Source of the DNA: Tausonia pullulans
Taxonomy: Eukaryota > Basidiomycota > Tremellomycetes > Cystofilobasidiales > Mrakiaceae
Direction of reading: 5' to 3'
Assembly: GCA_951802195.1 (NCBI GenBank)
Contig: OX637634.1
Location: forward strand, 744,001-808,000
Length of the DNA: 64,000 nucleotides
Shown: positions 35,351 to 46,687 of the stretch, piece by piece
Layout of the letters: each line of letters opens with the position of its first letter
Numbering within the stretch: the stretch's first letter is position 1
Program-made: the position numbers and the translations under genes
The notes under the pieces: generated by a model
Database searches by the model: none
What the model was told of the DNA's origin: nothing
Seen by the model: only the letters and a program-made list of their open reading frames with translations

Positions 35351-38190
35351 TCACGTCCGATGCGGCTTCCAGAAGCGCCCCGCCAGCTCAGAGGCAACGA
35401 CGGCCTCGTCGTCGCTTCGCGTGGCCAAGCCGCCCAACCTCCCGCGAGCGAGGAACGCGAGGCCATCATTGGCATCATCGACTGATGCAAGATAAAAAGG
35501 CGGGCCGAGATCTTCCGACGTTGAGGGTAGGGTCGAAGAGGGGGTCGCGGATATCGGAAGGAAGAGAGGCTTGTATGCTGGGCGAGTATCGGTACGAACG
35601 TGAGAGAAGCCAGGACCGAACGCTGTGACAGCGGGCCCAGTCGACCAGCCCTCCTCGACGACGATAGCTTGAGGGGCGTTTACCATCTCACCGGTCGGCA
35701 TCGTCCCGTAGTCGTAAAGTTCCTCCGCATTCCCGTCAAGGGAAGCGTCTCGGCCAGCATTGAGGCGTTCGTAAAGGATCTTGGCGACCTGGAACGAGGG
35801 CTGGAGCTCCTCATACTTCCGTTCAACCTCGGCAGCCCACTCATCATGATCTTCGACTCCGTCGCTGTCAAGCTCAGCCGCCTGGCTGCGGTGATCCCAC
35901 ACAGATCCCAGCGAGGAGCTGCTGCGGCCAGTGTAAACAAGCCGGCCCGGCGGGGGAAGTCCGTTGCCGTTCTCAAGCTGTTGGAAGAGCGCGCGAATGG
36001 AGTCCGAGTCGGTGGGGGACGAGGAAGCGTAGGGCTGGTTGAGTGAGGCGTCGGCAATGTCGGAAGCGGGGGCGGCCGAGGCAGAGACAGGAGTGGCAGC
36101 TGCAGATGAGGACTGCTGGCGAATGGGAGAGCTCGGGCATGGAACTTGAGGCGCGATCGGCGAGGTGGGCGAGGGAGGACCGAAGTGACTTGAAGAAGCA
36201 ATGGGAAGCTTGACCTGGCTTGTCACCTTACCTCGGTCGTCGGTAGCGGCCAGCTGGTCCCACTTTCCAGCGATGTTGGCGACAATTTCATCTTCGTCTT
36301 CAGCCTTCTCGGCCTTACCATCCGCGGCCTCTGGAGAGCCGAGCTTGTCTGCGTCGGTGTCTGGCCAGGACGGAGAGTAGACGGCTTCTCGGCCCCGCTG
36401 CTCCCTCTGCTCCTGATCGTTAAGCGCCCCGACGACAGACTTGAAATACTTTGACTGTCTGGAGGCATCTCCGACGGTGATTACCCTTTTCGAACGGTCG
36501 GTCCTTGACGGAGAAGAGGACATGGGAGAGGAAGAGTGGGCGATGACATCGTGGTGAGGCGATGGGGCTGAGGAGAAGGAAGAGAAGTAGGGCGTCGGCT
36601 GGATGGGGTCCCGCGCTGGTGCTAGGCGTGGCCGAGAGAGGAAGCGGGCCTCGGAAAAGACAAGGTCGGGAACTGGCGCCAGCGGTGCATGTCAGGACGG
36701 GCATCGAAAGAGGGTCGTAGATAGAACACCCACCTCCAATAGCCGAGCCTTTCTTCTTGCCCGCCCTCGTTCTGACTCGGTTCGACGCCCGCCCCTTATT
36801 GAAGACGCCGAGTTTCAATACCTCGCGCTGAAGCTAAGAGAGAGAACGTATATTAGCCCGAGTTCGTCTTCTGGCGCGACTAGATTATGGGCCTTACCGT
36901 GATCCTCCCCGAGGTCCCTCCACCGATGTTGGCGGCCCGGAAGTTGTCCATGAGACCGAGACCCAGAGCTGGGGCGCCGAGGTCCGCATTCTTCCTAAGC
37001 TTCTTCTTCTTCTTCTTCCCCGCTCCTTTCCTTCCGAACGCCGACTTGCGCATCAGCTCACGACCATGCCCCGCGCTGCTGCCCTGCGAGTATACAGGCG
37101 AGGCCGAGGGGGTGACTTCGGAGGAACGAGAGGACGGCGGACGGGGCTTGGGCTTGACGATGGCGGCCTTGGCTCGACGGCGACTCTTCCTCTCGTCGAG
37201 GCCTGTGCAGGAAGACAAGCAGAGACCAGTCAGACAAGAGCTCAGGAGCTAGAGACGACAAGGAAGATCACTTGCGGTCAGGGGGCCGGACTTACGCTCC
37301 GCACGCTCGACATCGTCAGAGGTGGTGGGAGCCTGAGTTGTGGTTCGGCGAGAGGGAGTCGGAGCTGGCTTGGACTCTGAGGTGGGCGGTGGGTGCCAGC
37401 GAGAGGAGGATCGGGTGGGAGAGTGTGGGGACTCGATGCGAAGCGCGCCGGCGTCGTCCGAAGCTCGCCTCAGTCGCTTTCGAGGGGGCTCATGGGCGTC
37501 AGACTGGAGAGGCTTGGCCACTTTCCTGGGCTGCTTCGAAGAGGAGAGCGGGGTGACGGCGGGGCGGCTGAGTTTCCCGGCTGGAGCAGGAGAAGACGCG
37601 CGAGGAACAGCGGGAGGCGCAGGCGCGTTCTCCTTGTCGATGAAGGCTGTCGTCGCCGTCGCCCTCTTCGGCAAGTCGAGCTCCTTCCGAGTGACAACGA
37701 GGGTGCTGGGTGTCGTGCTCTTCCTCGGCTTGCGAGCGCCCCTCGATCCAACGCACGTGACTCCGGATTTGTCCTTCATCTGGTCCACCATCCTGACCCT
37801 CCCTGTCGTCGAGCCTGAGCTTGGCCCTGCACCAGCCGCCGTCGAGCATGGGCTCGCCATAATCGATCCCAGTAGGTCGACAGCCTTGATGCCCTCGAGC
37901 ATTGGAACCTCCCGCCGCTTGGAGGCCGTCGTTGTCCCCTCGGCAGCCCTCGCCCTCGCCTTCACCGCGTTCTCGGTCTCGAGCCTGGCGCGATCCGCTC
38001 CAAGCACGCGCTCAATGTGAATCCGGCCCTGCTCGCGGTAAAATTCGAGGTGCTCGAGCTGACTAAAGACAAAGGAGGCCGTCCGAGGGTGCGAAGGGAA
38101 ACTGGATGGGGGCGGTACGGAGTGCGGTCGTGAAGGCTTCTTGTCCAAAGCGTTGATCGCCGCCAACGTCAAGGTCTCTCTAGCAGTCAT
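35351..38190 (-). CDS. Large disordered nuclear-type protein with KEN box
   Basis: Four exons on the reverse strand. Start MTARETLTLAAINALDKKPS at 38190; the coding frame is open further upstream but without ATG. After an N-terminal helix FVFSQLEHLEFYREQGRIHIERVL the protein is disordered and basic, with a KEN degron (TAFIDKENAP), an NLS-like HEPPRKRLRRAS and a Lys cluster GAGKKKKKKLRK. The best conserved-looking core is MDNFRAANIGGGTSGRITLQ followed by REVLKLGVFNKGRASNRV (about 36950-36770). The C-terminal exon of about 440 residues is Ser/Pro-rich and ends RFWKPHRT. The KEN box and NLS suggest a cell-cycle-regulated nuclear protein, by inference only. Splice joins (for example VERAER|LDERKSRRR, donor GTAAGT) are clean. 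Family not recognised. Confidence 0.72.
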
Positions 38191-38882
38191 GGGGGGCGGG
38201 CCTTGAGTGATCAGGGAAAAGAGAGGGCTCGGATGAGCGTCCGATGGGTCCCTGGAGGTGGATGGGTAGATGGGTAGGTCGTGGAGGTTGGGAGTGGGCC
38301 GTCTCAACCCGCCTCTCTCTTGCTTGCTGTCTCCTGGCCCTTGTTGTTCTAGCTACGCTCTGACCTTCGCTTGACTCCACCCATGACGATAAGAGACAGG
38401 TCGCCTGAGACTGCTTCTTGAGATACAGGCAACTCGTGAGAGCTGACAAGAAGACATGCCGACATAGGTTTATCCGAGCCCATCATGACTGGGTCACTCA
38501 CCAAAATTCCTGCGCTGCCTGCGCGCGCGCGGGTCATCGGCGAGTCTCTTCCCCACGACTGCGCTCAATAGCCAGTCTCTCAGGAGACTGACCCCGACTA
38601 GGTTTTATCAGCCCAGGTGAAGAGCTTTATTTGGATCTCCCTCCATTCTTCGCTGGATCGCCATCAAAGTGGACTCTGCGCCGCGGCTGATTTCGAGCCG
38701 TCGATGCCCTTGCCCGCAGCCTGACGCTCTCGCTCATGGTACTTTGCAGTGCCAGGAGCGCTCTCATTGAGGTATATATTTCCAGGGAATGTTCCTCGTC
38801 GCCGACTCTCAACATCATCAGTCTAAACTCACTTCATTTATCCCTTGCTCGACACCCGCTACCCATCCAACTCTCGTCAAGC
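38191..38882. other. Divergent promoter region with candidate TATA box
   Basis: 692 bp between the KEN-box gene start and the wall-protein start. Contains a TATATAT box at 38773-38779 and a CGCGCGCGCG run near 38521-38530. No coding signal. Confidence 0.5.
38773..38779 (+). promoter_or_regulatory. Candidate TATA box
   Basis: TATATAT about 105 bp upstream of the start codon of the secreted wall protein, in an otherwise GC-rich region. Position and orientation fit a TATA-driven, possibly highly expressed gene. Confidence 0.5.
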
Positions 38883-40133
38883 ATGTCCGTCTCTCGTGCT
38901 CTCTTCGCCACCTCTATCGCCCTCCTGGCCGTCGCCGGAGCCAAGGCCGATGACACCCTGACCGTCAACACGCCGGTGGGTCTATATCCATATCTTTATT
39001 TGTATTCTAGACGGCTAGAGCTCAGGCCTGACTAAGACCCATTCTGGTAAACAGAGCGGGCTCGTCACTTGTGAGCCGTCGCTCCTGAGCTGGTCAGGAG
39101 GAACTCCCCCGTACTGTGAGTGTTCTTTGAGATCTCTCTCAGCTAAAAAAAAAAACTAACCCATGGCCTTGAAAGATGTCAACGTCAACGAGGTGAGCAC
39201 GCGCGCCGTTGATGGAGATCACGGCGTTTCCTTAAGATGAATGGCTGATTATCCAACCTCATTCCAAAGGGTGGATCCGTCTCTGAAGTTGTAAGAGCAT
39301 CGGCCTTCCCCTCTCCCAAGGAACCTGTTCATCGCTGACATCCTCATTTGTCCGGGCGCTGATCAGCTTGAGTCTCTTCTCGATGCGACCAACGAGACCC
39401 AGTACACCTGGACGGTCGATATCGCCGCGGGCACTTCCATCTCGCTCGCTGTCAAGGTGAGACAAGTACCTGCGACTCCGAGCCGCACAAAGTGAGACTG
39501 ACTTGGCTGTTCTTAGGACTCAACGGGAACAACCAACGTGAGTACGGATCGCTGCCTTTACTTCTAGTTCGACGCTTAACAGTTTAACTACCGTTTTACC
39601 CCAGTATGCCGCTCAGGTCTCCATCACCACGGGATCTGATACCTCCTGCGTGTATGTGTGCTGGCTCCTGCTCCTGCGATATTTTTCAATTGTAGTTTGC
39701 CTGCTGATCATCTGTCTCGCAGGTCTTCCTCTGGGTCCAACTCGAGCTCGTCCGACACCTCCGCATCCGCATCCGCGGTGAGCTCTGTCGCTGCCGCCGC
39801 CACTTCCTCCGGCACCACTGCCGACGACGGCAGCGACAGCGGTGCCTCTGCCTCAGAGACCGAAACGGTCGCCACTGCTACCACTTCCTCCTCTGGTTCC
39901 GCCGCGACGGCTCAGACCACCTCCAGGTCGTCAACCACGACTGCGGCTACCACGGCGACCACGGCTTCTTCCTCTACGTGCGTTGTCGTTTCCTTGTCTC
40001 TCTCTCCCATACAAGGTAACCTGAACAAAGCTTTCTTCATAGTGCCTCGTCTGGAGCGTCCACCTCCTTCAAGCCCGCGACGACTACTCTCGCGTTTATC
40101 CTTGTCGGCTCGCTTGCTGCATTCGCCATTTGA
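38883..40133 (+). CDS. Small GPI-anchored Ser/Thr-rich wall protein (Kre9/Knh1-like N-terminus)
   Basis: Signal peptide MSVSRALFATSIALLAVAGAKA, then a beta-sandwich domain of about 90 residues (TLTVNTPSGLVTCEPSLLSW, GGTPPYYVNVNEGG, TQYTWTVDIAAGTSISLAVKD) that matches the Kre9/Knh1-like family of fungal surface proteins. A Ser/Thr/Ala-rich stalk of about 120 residues follows, then a GPI signal ending in the hydrophobic tail TTLAFILVGSLAAFAI. It should sit at the plasma membrane or wall and be heavily O-mannosylated. Nine exons: 38883-38975, 39055-39115, 39176-39192 (17 nt), 39270-39290 (21 nt), 39367-39456, 39517-39537 (21 nt), 39605-39651, 39723-39977 and 40043-40133. The last AC|T junction restores frame to the GPI tail. 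Confidence 0.88.
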
Positions 40134-40330
40134 TCCTCCTGAAGACCTTTGCTTTCTGCTCCTTCTTTGCTTAGTCGCTTTCCGATGGACTTTGAACTCG
40201 AGCTGTTCTTATTTTCTCCTACGCAACTTGCTCTCTATGAACCCTTCCCCCCGCTCAGAGTCAGCAGAACAGACAGGCATGGGCATCAAAAGCGTGAAAA
40301 TAGCGTTCTCCTCTGCTCACTTCACCTCGA

Positions 40331-43300
40331 TCACCAGTACCCACCGACCAATGACCGGACCGGGAGTCTCTCACGCCATCCTCCGCCGCCCTCCTCCGAA
40401 CTCAATCCCCATCCACCGAGAACGATCATCAAAGCCGCCTGCGCCGCGACCTTCCACAGTGCTTCATGCCGCACGGAAGACAACACCGGCAGCGGCGCCG
40501 CAGCGAGCACCAGCACAAGCGACTGGAGGAGGGCGCCTGGTGGTCTCGGGAGGAGCAAGTGGAGGGCCCAGAACTGAGCGAGAAGGAGGGCTGCGGAGCG
40601 GAAGGACGCGAGAGCGAGGGTCCTTAGAGGAGGGGGGAGGGAGGTCGCGCCAAAGGTACTGGACTGAGGTGAGTAGAGAGGGGGATGGACGAGTCGGGCA
40701 CGGGATTTGGGTGAAGGTGGACGAGTAGGTGTCTATGGAGGGGGATTAAAGGGTGAGGACCGATGGAAAGCAGCGACGAAGAGGAGTGAGGTCAGCTCAC
40801 CTCGGTGGCGATGCTGTTGATGGACCCGGACGACATGGCCCGTGTCCCAGCGAGCTGGTAGAATGGTTCGTCGCCTGTCGACAATGAACTTGGTCCTCTA
40901 TCGACGACGAGGGAATCGAACCGAGGGGCAACAGAAGAAGAGTTGCGCAAGGGATTGAAGGGCGCCAGAGAGCCGAGGGTCGAGTTCTCGGGCGTGAAGC
41001 GGGAGGGCTCCTGTAAAGGAATCGGTCGTGAGATCCCCCGTGGTTTTTGTAACTGGAGGCTGGAGGTAGAGGGCTCCATTGACTCACAGACGGAGCCGAG
41101 TCGAGGAGGGCAAGAACCTGCTCGCATGTGAGCCGTTTGCGAGGGTCAATATTGAGGAGGCCCATGAGGATGTAGAGGAGCTCGTGGGGAAGCCGACGTC
41201 TCTCAAAAGTAGAGAACATGGCTGGGGAGGGCTTGAATCTGGAACATTCGGGCAACAGTTGGATGAGCTAGCTCCAGACGCGCGCATCGAGCGAGTACCA
41301 ACCCTTCATACGCCAGGATGTCAGCGGCGAGGACTGCATGATGCCGCCGTCAGTGATCCGCTTTCCTTCAAGGCACAAGGCAATGTGCTCACTGTCAAAA
41401 TCATCGATCTGGGCGTAGGGAAGCTTGAGGAAGAGCAGCTTGTAGAGGATAATGCCTGGAAAGGCTGAAGTGTCAGCCAATGAACTGGAAGTGGAAATGA
41501 GGGGTCCCCTGCACTCACCGAGTGCCCACATGTCGACTTCACGGGTCAGGGCCCGGTACTTGCCCTCGGCGTCGAGAACCATGCTCTCAGGCGAGCAGTA
41601 TTCCATCGTGCCCTGGAAAGCGAGAGGCCTTGTCGGCATTTCTCAGAGGCGAGAGAGAGAAGAAAGTGGGCCCACGGTATTGCCCGTTCGCAGCTCTTCC
41701 GCAACCGAAAATTGGCTCGTCCGTGATGTGCCAAAGTCTGATATGAGAGGACGGGGGAAGAGGTCGTCCTCGAGATGGAGCAGGACGTTGGCGCATTTGA
41801 GGTCGAGGTGAAGGACGCCATGATTGTGCTGCAAAATAGAAGAGAGGAAGAATTAAAGGGAGATAAGATAACGATAGTAAGGAAATGCAGACCAGATACT
41901 GCAGCCCGCGCACGACGCCGCCAAAGATGAAGCGGATCTCTTCCCATCCGAGTAAGTGCACGCCCCGAAGCTCGCCATGACGAAAGTGGGCCTCGGGCAG
42001 GTTGCCGCTCTTCCTTCTCCGGCGAGCGGCCTTGAGCTGCTCAGGCGTCAGCTCCTCTGGTGGCGTTGAAAGTGCGGGGAGCGTTCGGGCGAGAATAAAG
42101 TCTTCGAGGGAGCCCGAGTTGGCGAACTGCATAAGGATGCTGGAGGGACGGGAGAATCAGCGTACGCTAGCGTTAGTGCGAAGTTGAGCCCTGACACGGA
42201 CTGGAGGGCGGGGGTCTTCTCGCCAAAGCTACGATGGGGAGCGAGTCAGCCGCGCTGAACCAGGAGAGGAGAGCCGGCGGATCCCACCTTGAGAACCTCG
42301 TCTTTTCGATCCAGGCGTGATGATACGTGACTAACGGCAAGTTGAGAGCTCAGCGATGACAACGAACATCCTGCTCATACGACAACCGACGCACTGATAT
42401 TCTCGTGCCGAAGGCCCTGAAGTAGCTTGACCTCGCGGAGCACCTGGACGAGATAATCGTGCGAAGACCCAACGGCAACCTTCTTAACAGCGTAAAGGCC
42501 GAGCGACTGGTCATCGATGATGTGTTGGCTGCGGGGTTGAAGGGGCGAAGATGTCAGTCCCTTTTGTCAAATCCTGACGGCAGGGGGAGACGACTAACCA
42601 GAGATACACTGAGCCGTTGGCTCCCATTCCAAGCCTCCCTTCCTCCTTGAAGAAGCGGGCATAATAGCCGGCCGCCCCGCGATCCTCCTCCCCGAGTGGA
42701 TCAGCATCCCGATCCGTGCTGACTCCTCGCGTCGGACGAGGGCGAATGCCGCCGTCTCCAACGCAGTCAACAGATGGCCCCCGCTGCTTGCTCGTCAGAG
42801 AGGAGGACGACGATGGGAGAGAAAATAGCGTCCGGAGCCTTCCGGTCGACGAGGCAGATGGCGAGGAGGCGGGCGCGTTGGCCCGGGAGAGGAGGGTGAA
42901 GTATGAGGCTGAGGCGTTCGGGTCCGACCAGACCCCATGGTGGCTTGACGGGCCGCTGTGAGAGGCCTGGACGTGAGAACTGTCAGACCCCGCCTGGGGA
43001 AACGATCCACCAGAGGAGCTTCGTACGCACGTCGCGGTCGGTGCCACCATCGGGCTCGAACGGGCGGCGGCACAACGGGCAGACGGCGGGACGGGAGCCG
43101 TTCGCGCTGCCTTCACTCGGCGTGTGGCCACCGGGAGAAGTCGGCGGAAACGGATGTGGGAGAGCGGTGAGAGCATGCGAGTGAGGATGGTAGAGGACAA
43201 GGGCGGTCGGGGTGTGGCTGGCAGGCGGCAGGCAGCAGGCGATGGAGGGGCGTCAGCAAGACCCAGGAGGATGCAATGGCGCTAGCACGGACAGGACAGT

Positions 43301-43345
43301 CTTCCACTCGCCGGCGGGGACGAGTTGCCTGGAGGCTGGCGGCAT
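40331..43345 (-). CDS. IKS1: IKS1-type serine/threonine kinase with C-terminal membrane segment
   Basis: N-terminal exon MPPASRQLVPAGEWKTVLS, then ALVLYHPHSHALTALP and a Cys-pair CPLCRRPFEPDGG, both typical of fungal Iks1. The kinase domain runs from RLGMGANGSVYL (glycine loop) and YAVKKVAVG (VAVK lysine) through the catalytic loop GVLHLDLKCANVLL, where HLD replaces the usual HRD, to ISDFGTSR, GTMEYCSPES and VDMWALGIILYKLL. Linker EPSRFTPENSTLG leads, after an intron whose donor GTGAGC overlaps an apparent stop, into FWALHLLLPRPPGALLQ and SLVLVLAAAPLPVLSSV plus a second hydrophobic stretch, so the protein is probably membrane-anchored. The join after the first exon is not settled; the start at 43345 is the best ATG. 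IKS1 function is poorly known (ion-drug sensitivity in yeast). Confidence 0.88.
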
Positions 43346-43532
43346 GATGACGTGGGCGATGGCAGCTGATGGTGGTGGTGGTTACCGTTGAGGTCGTGAT
43401 GTGGAGAACCACGCGGGGTCGGCAGCCGCCGCGAAGGAGGCAGAAGACGAAGAGAGAGAAGCGAGCGTCGACGTGTCTCACAACCACCACCACCCCTTCT
43501 TTCCTTCTCTTTCCCCTCTCCCCATCCACAGC

Positions 43533-45646
43533 CATGTCGCGCAACCGATGGGATGAGCCCGCCCAGGCAGCCACCTCGCCTCCCCCACCAGCCGCTGGCG
43601 CTGGCGCTGCAGGAAGCGCCGCCGAGGCCGCCGCTCGCGCAGGTTCGCTCAACCATGCTCCTTCCCATGTTTCTCTCCTTGTGCGACTGACACGTTCAAT
43701 TCTGTCTGCTTCCCCAGCCGCCATTGCTGCCAAGCTCACTGGCTCGGTCTCTAAGCCGCCGGCCCCCAAGCCCGAGGTCCACGACGAAGGTGCATTCGTC
43801 GAGGATATTGAGATCAACGACCTCCGGAACCGGTCAGTCTGTGCCCTTCGTCTGTGGCCCGCTCGTTGCTGACGGTCACTCGCAATCATAGATACCTCCT
43901 CACCAAGGGATCGACTCAGCAGCAGGTCCGTCAGCGCTTTCTTCTGCATGATTGAACTTGGGTCGTCGACTTGAGGCGCTGACCTATTCTTTCGGCCACC
44001 TCAGATCCACACCGACACCGGCGCGTCCGTCACGACCAAGGGTGTCTGGCTTCCGGATAAGTCCAAGGCGTCGCCCTCGGAGCCCCCTCTTTACCTTCAC
44101 GTCGTTGCGACGACCCAGGAGATCCTTGATGCCGCGATTGCCAAGGTGCGTTGAAGAACGACGCGACGCGCCTGCTCACGCTTTGCAGCCATCTGACCCG
44201 AGGGCCTTCCTCAGATCAACGAGCTCATCAACCAGGATCTTGGAGCGCTCGTCGAGGACCGCTCCCAGTGGGCCCGAAACCGTGAGCGCTTCGGCGCGGG
44301 AGCCCCCGTGACGGGCGCGAATGCTGCCCCTGCGGGCGGTTCGCCTCTCGGTGGAGGCGAGGGAGGCGAGGGTGGCGACCAGGCGCAGGCACTTGTCGCG
44401 AGGGGTAGCTGGGGACCCAACAGGGGTGGAGCGGGACTTGGGTTCGGTGGGGGGGGAGGACCTGGTGGGCCGCCGGAGCGGCGAAAGTGGCCGGAGGAGA
44501 AGGTCATGATTGGGCTGGAGAGCCTGCGCAACTTCAACGTCCGGGCCAAGGTTGTTGGACCGGGAGTGAGTTGGCCCTACTTTCTCTGTGCATCGTTGAG
44601 GAGCTGATTGACTGTCGATCTCCCCGGTCTTGCAGGGCATGTTTGTCAAGCACATCCAGAACGAGACTGGAACTCGAGTCCAGATCAAGGGACAGGGCTC
44701 CGGATACTATGAGGTCGAGACGGGCCGCGAGGGCGAGGACCCGATGCATATCTCCATTGCGTCAGTTTGCTCGTCCTGCCCTCTGCTCTCTCACGCGGTA
44801 ACTAACTGTCGTCTCTCCCTTTTGCAGCGGTCCCGACGAGGGCCAGATTGAGCGCGCTAAGGCTCTCGCCGAAGACCTTCTTCTCGTTGTCCGGTCCGAG
44901 TGGCAAAAGGCCCGCGACGCTAACATGGCCCCTCAAGGCTACGGCGGGTACCCGCAGAACGCAGCCCAGGCTTACTACGTGCGTTTGAGATTCGCGGCAT
45001 GTAGGCGGGCGCCGATCAGGGCTGACTTGGCCTCTCTTTTTGTTACTGCTCAGGCCCAGCAAGCCGCCTACGCCCAACAGATGCAACAGGCCCAGCAGCA
45101 GCCGGCCCCTCCCTCTGGCGAGGCCCCCCCTCCTCCGCCTGCGGACGGCTCTGCGCCGCAAGCCTCCCCCTCGGGCGCTGCTCCTGCTCCCGGCGTCGGT
45201 CCCGATGCGGCTGCTGGCGCTGCTCCGGGCGCTACTGCTGCCGGGGGCGACGACGCGCAGGAGGCGTACCGGAAGTACTGGTAAGGACTCCCAAACCGCC
45301 CGAGAGTACTTTCGTCGCTGAACTATGCACCCCCTTCCTTCGCTCAGGGCCGCGTACGGCTACGATGTCAACGATCCCGCTTGTACGTCCTATCCCTTTC
45401 TCTCCTTCCCCTTTTGCGAGGCTAACTGTTTCTCCCCATCCTTATGAACAGTCCAAGCCTGGCAGGCCCAGCAGTACGGCTACTCGGCAGCGGCCGGTGG
45501 AGCCGCTCCTGCCGCTGGAGCAGACCCGGCGGCCGCTGCTGCTGCTGGTGGAGCTGCGTGAGTGGTCCTTTCATATGAAGAATCTCGCTTGCCCGCTGAC
45601 TAGAGGGCTCGTTACTTTCTGCTTTTCCAGCCCTCCGCAAGCCTAG
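43533..45646 (+). CDS. KH-domain RNA-binding protein, KHDC4-like
   Basis: Start MSRNRWDEPAQAATSPPPP. Two KH-like modules follow: an N-terminal one (DIEINDLRNRYLLTKGSTQQ to VATTQEILDAAIAKINELIN) and a central one (KVMIGLESLRNFNVRAKVVG, PGGMFVKHIQNETGTRVQIK, GQGSGYYEVETG), the arrangement of the KHDC4/BLOM7 splicing-associated family. A Gly-rich loop links them. The C-terminal third is Gln/Pro/Ala-rich and contains the short motif KYWAAYGYDVNDPAFQAWQ, as in KHDC4 and related splicing factors. It probably works in pre-mRNA splicing in the nucleus. About seven introns. Ends GGAAPPQA. Shares a 187 bp promoter with IKS1. Confidence 0.87.
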
Positions 45647-46687
45647 AACCGCTCCACTCCGTCTTGCTCTTTGTCCCCATTCCGTCGAGCTCTCGCGCTC
45701 TTTTCCTGCGTCCGGTGTTGGCTCGGAGGACTGTGGTGACTTTGTTTGGGCTGAATAAAAGAAAACAAAACCTTTTAGCGATCCCGAGCGCCATCGCCCA
45801 CATCTACCACCTACGCTTAGAAGAGGTAAGGGCGGCGGCTTGCGCGATGTGTCGAGATGGCCATTGAATCGCGGGCGAAGCCGAGCATGGTTCAAGTTTG
45901 AACGCGCTTATGCTTCCTCTTTGTTCGCTTCTGTGTTCTTAGAGAGAGAATGCGCGTCTAGAAAAATCATTGGGATTCGTGGTGTGTGTCTGCCCGGCGG
46001 GAGGGGGGGGGCAGGGGACCGGCGGAGACAGGAACGCTCAAATCGCTTTCGAGGCATCGCACCGATCAAATGTCCCCCCCCTCCCCCTCCCACCCTCCTT
46101 CCCCTTCCCTCCTCATGTAGCTGTCTTTCACTCCCCAAGGTAGCCGGGGAGCAAAACAAGTGGACACCATGGTCTTTCTCTCTTCCCACCTCCCCCCAGT
46201 TTGAAGAGCGCTCCCTCCGATGAACGCGCGTGCGCCCAGACAGACAAAGGATCTCAAGCGCAGGGGCGAAGGGGTCCTGTTCGGGCGCCGCTCTCTCTCT
46301 CGTTGGGATCTCTCAGCCCTCCTCCCTCCCTTCATCCATCGCCCACCCCGACATGGATCTTCCTCCAACCCACCTGGGCCATCGCCATGCATGCACCAGG
46401 AGAGAGAGAGAGAGGGGAAGGGATCCATCGTTCCTCGTCTGTCTTTCTTCAAGCGAGTCCATCGCTCTGCCAGTTGATGTTCCGAACAAAGCCCATTCGC
46501 ATTCTCTCTCCCCTCCCTCCGCCCGCCCCTCTTGCGTCCCCATATCCATGCATCTCTCTCTCCCCCCCTCTCTCTCCAGCAGTCTATCCTGTGTTGGGTT
46601 CTGAAGTATCGAGCGTTTACCTATGCATGCACACACGAACGCTGGTCAACCCACCGACTCCGAAAGCACAAAGAGTAGGGAACGACC
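45647..46687. other. Intergenic, tail-to-tail spacer
   Basis: About 1.04 kb between the stops of the KH protein (+) and COX6A (-). An AT-rich patch with AATAAAAG at about 45754 could be the poly(A) signal region of the KH gene. The rest is CT-rich with CTCTCTCTCT and CCCCTCCC tracts. No gene recognised. Confidence 0.5.

Noticed and set aside
43113-43949. 278-residue minus-strand frame over the IKS1/KHDC4 promoter
   Set aside because: It is antisense to the well-supported KH-protein first exons and has compositional, not family, character.
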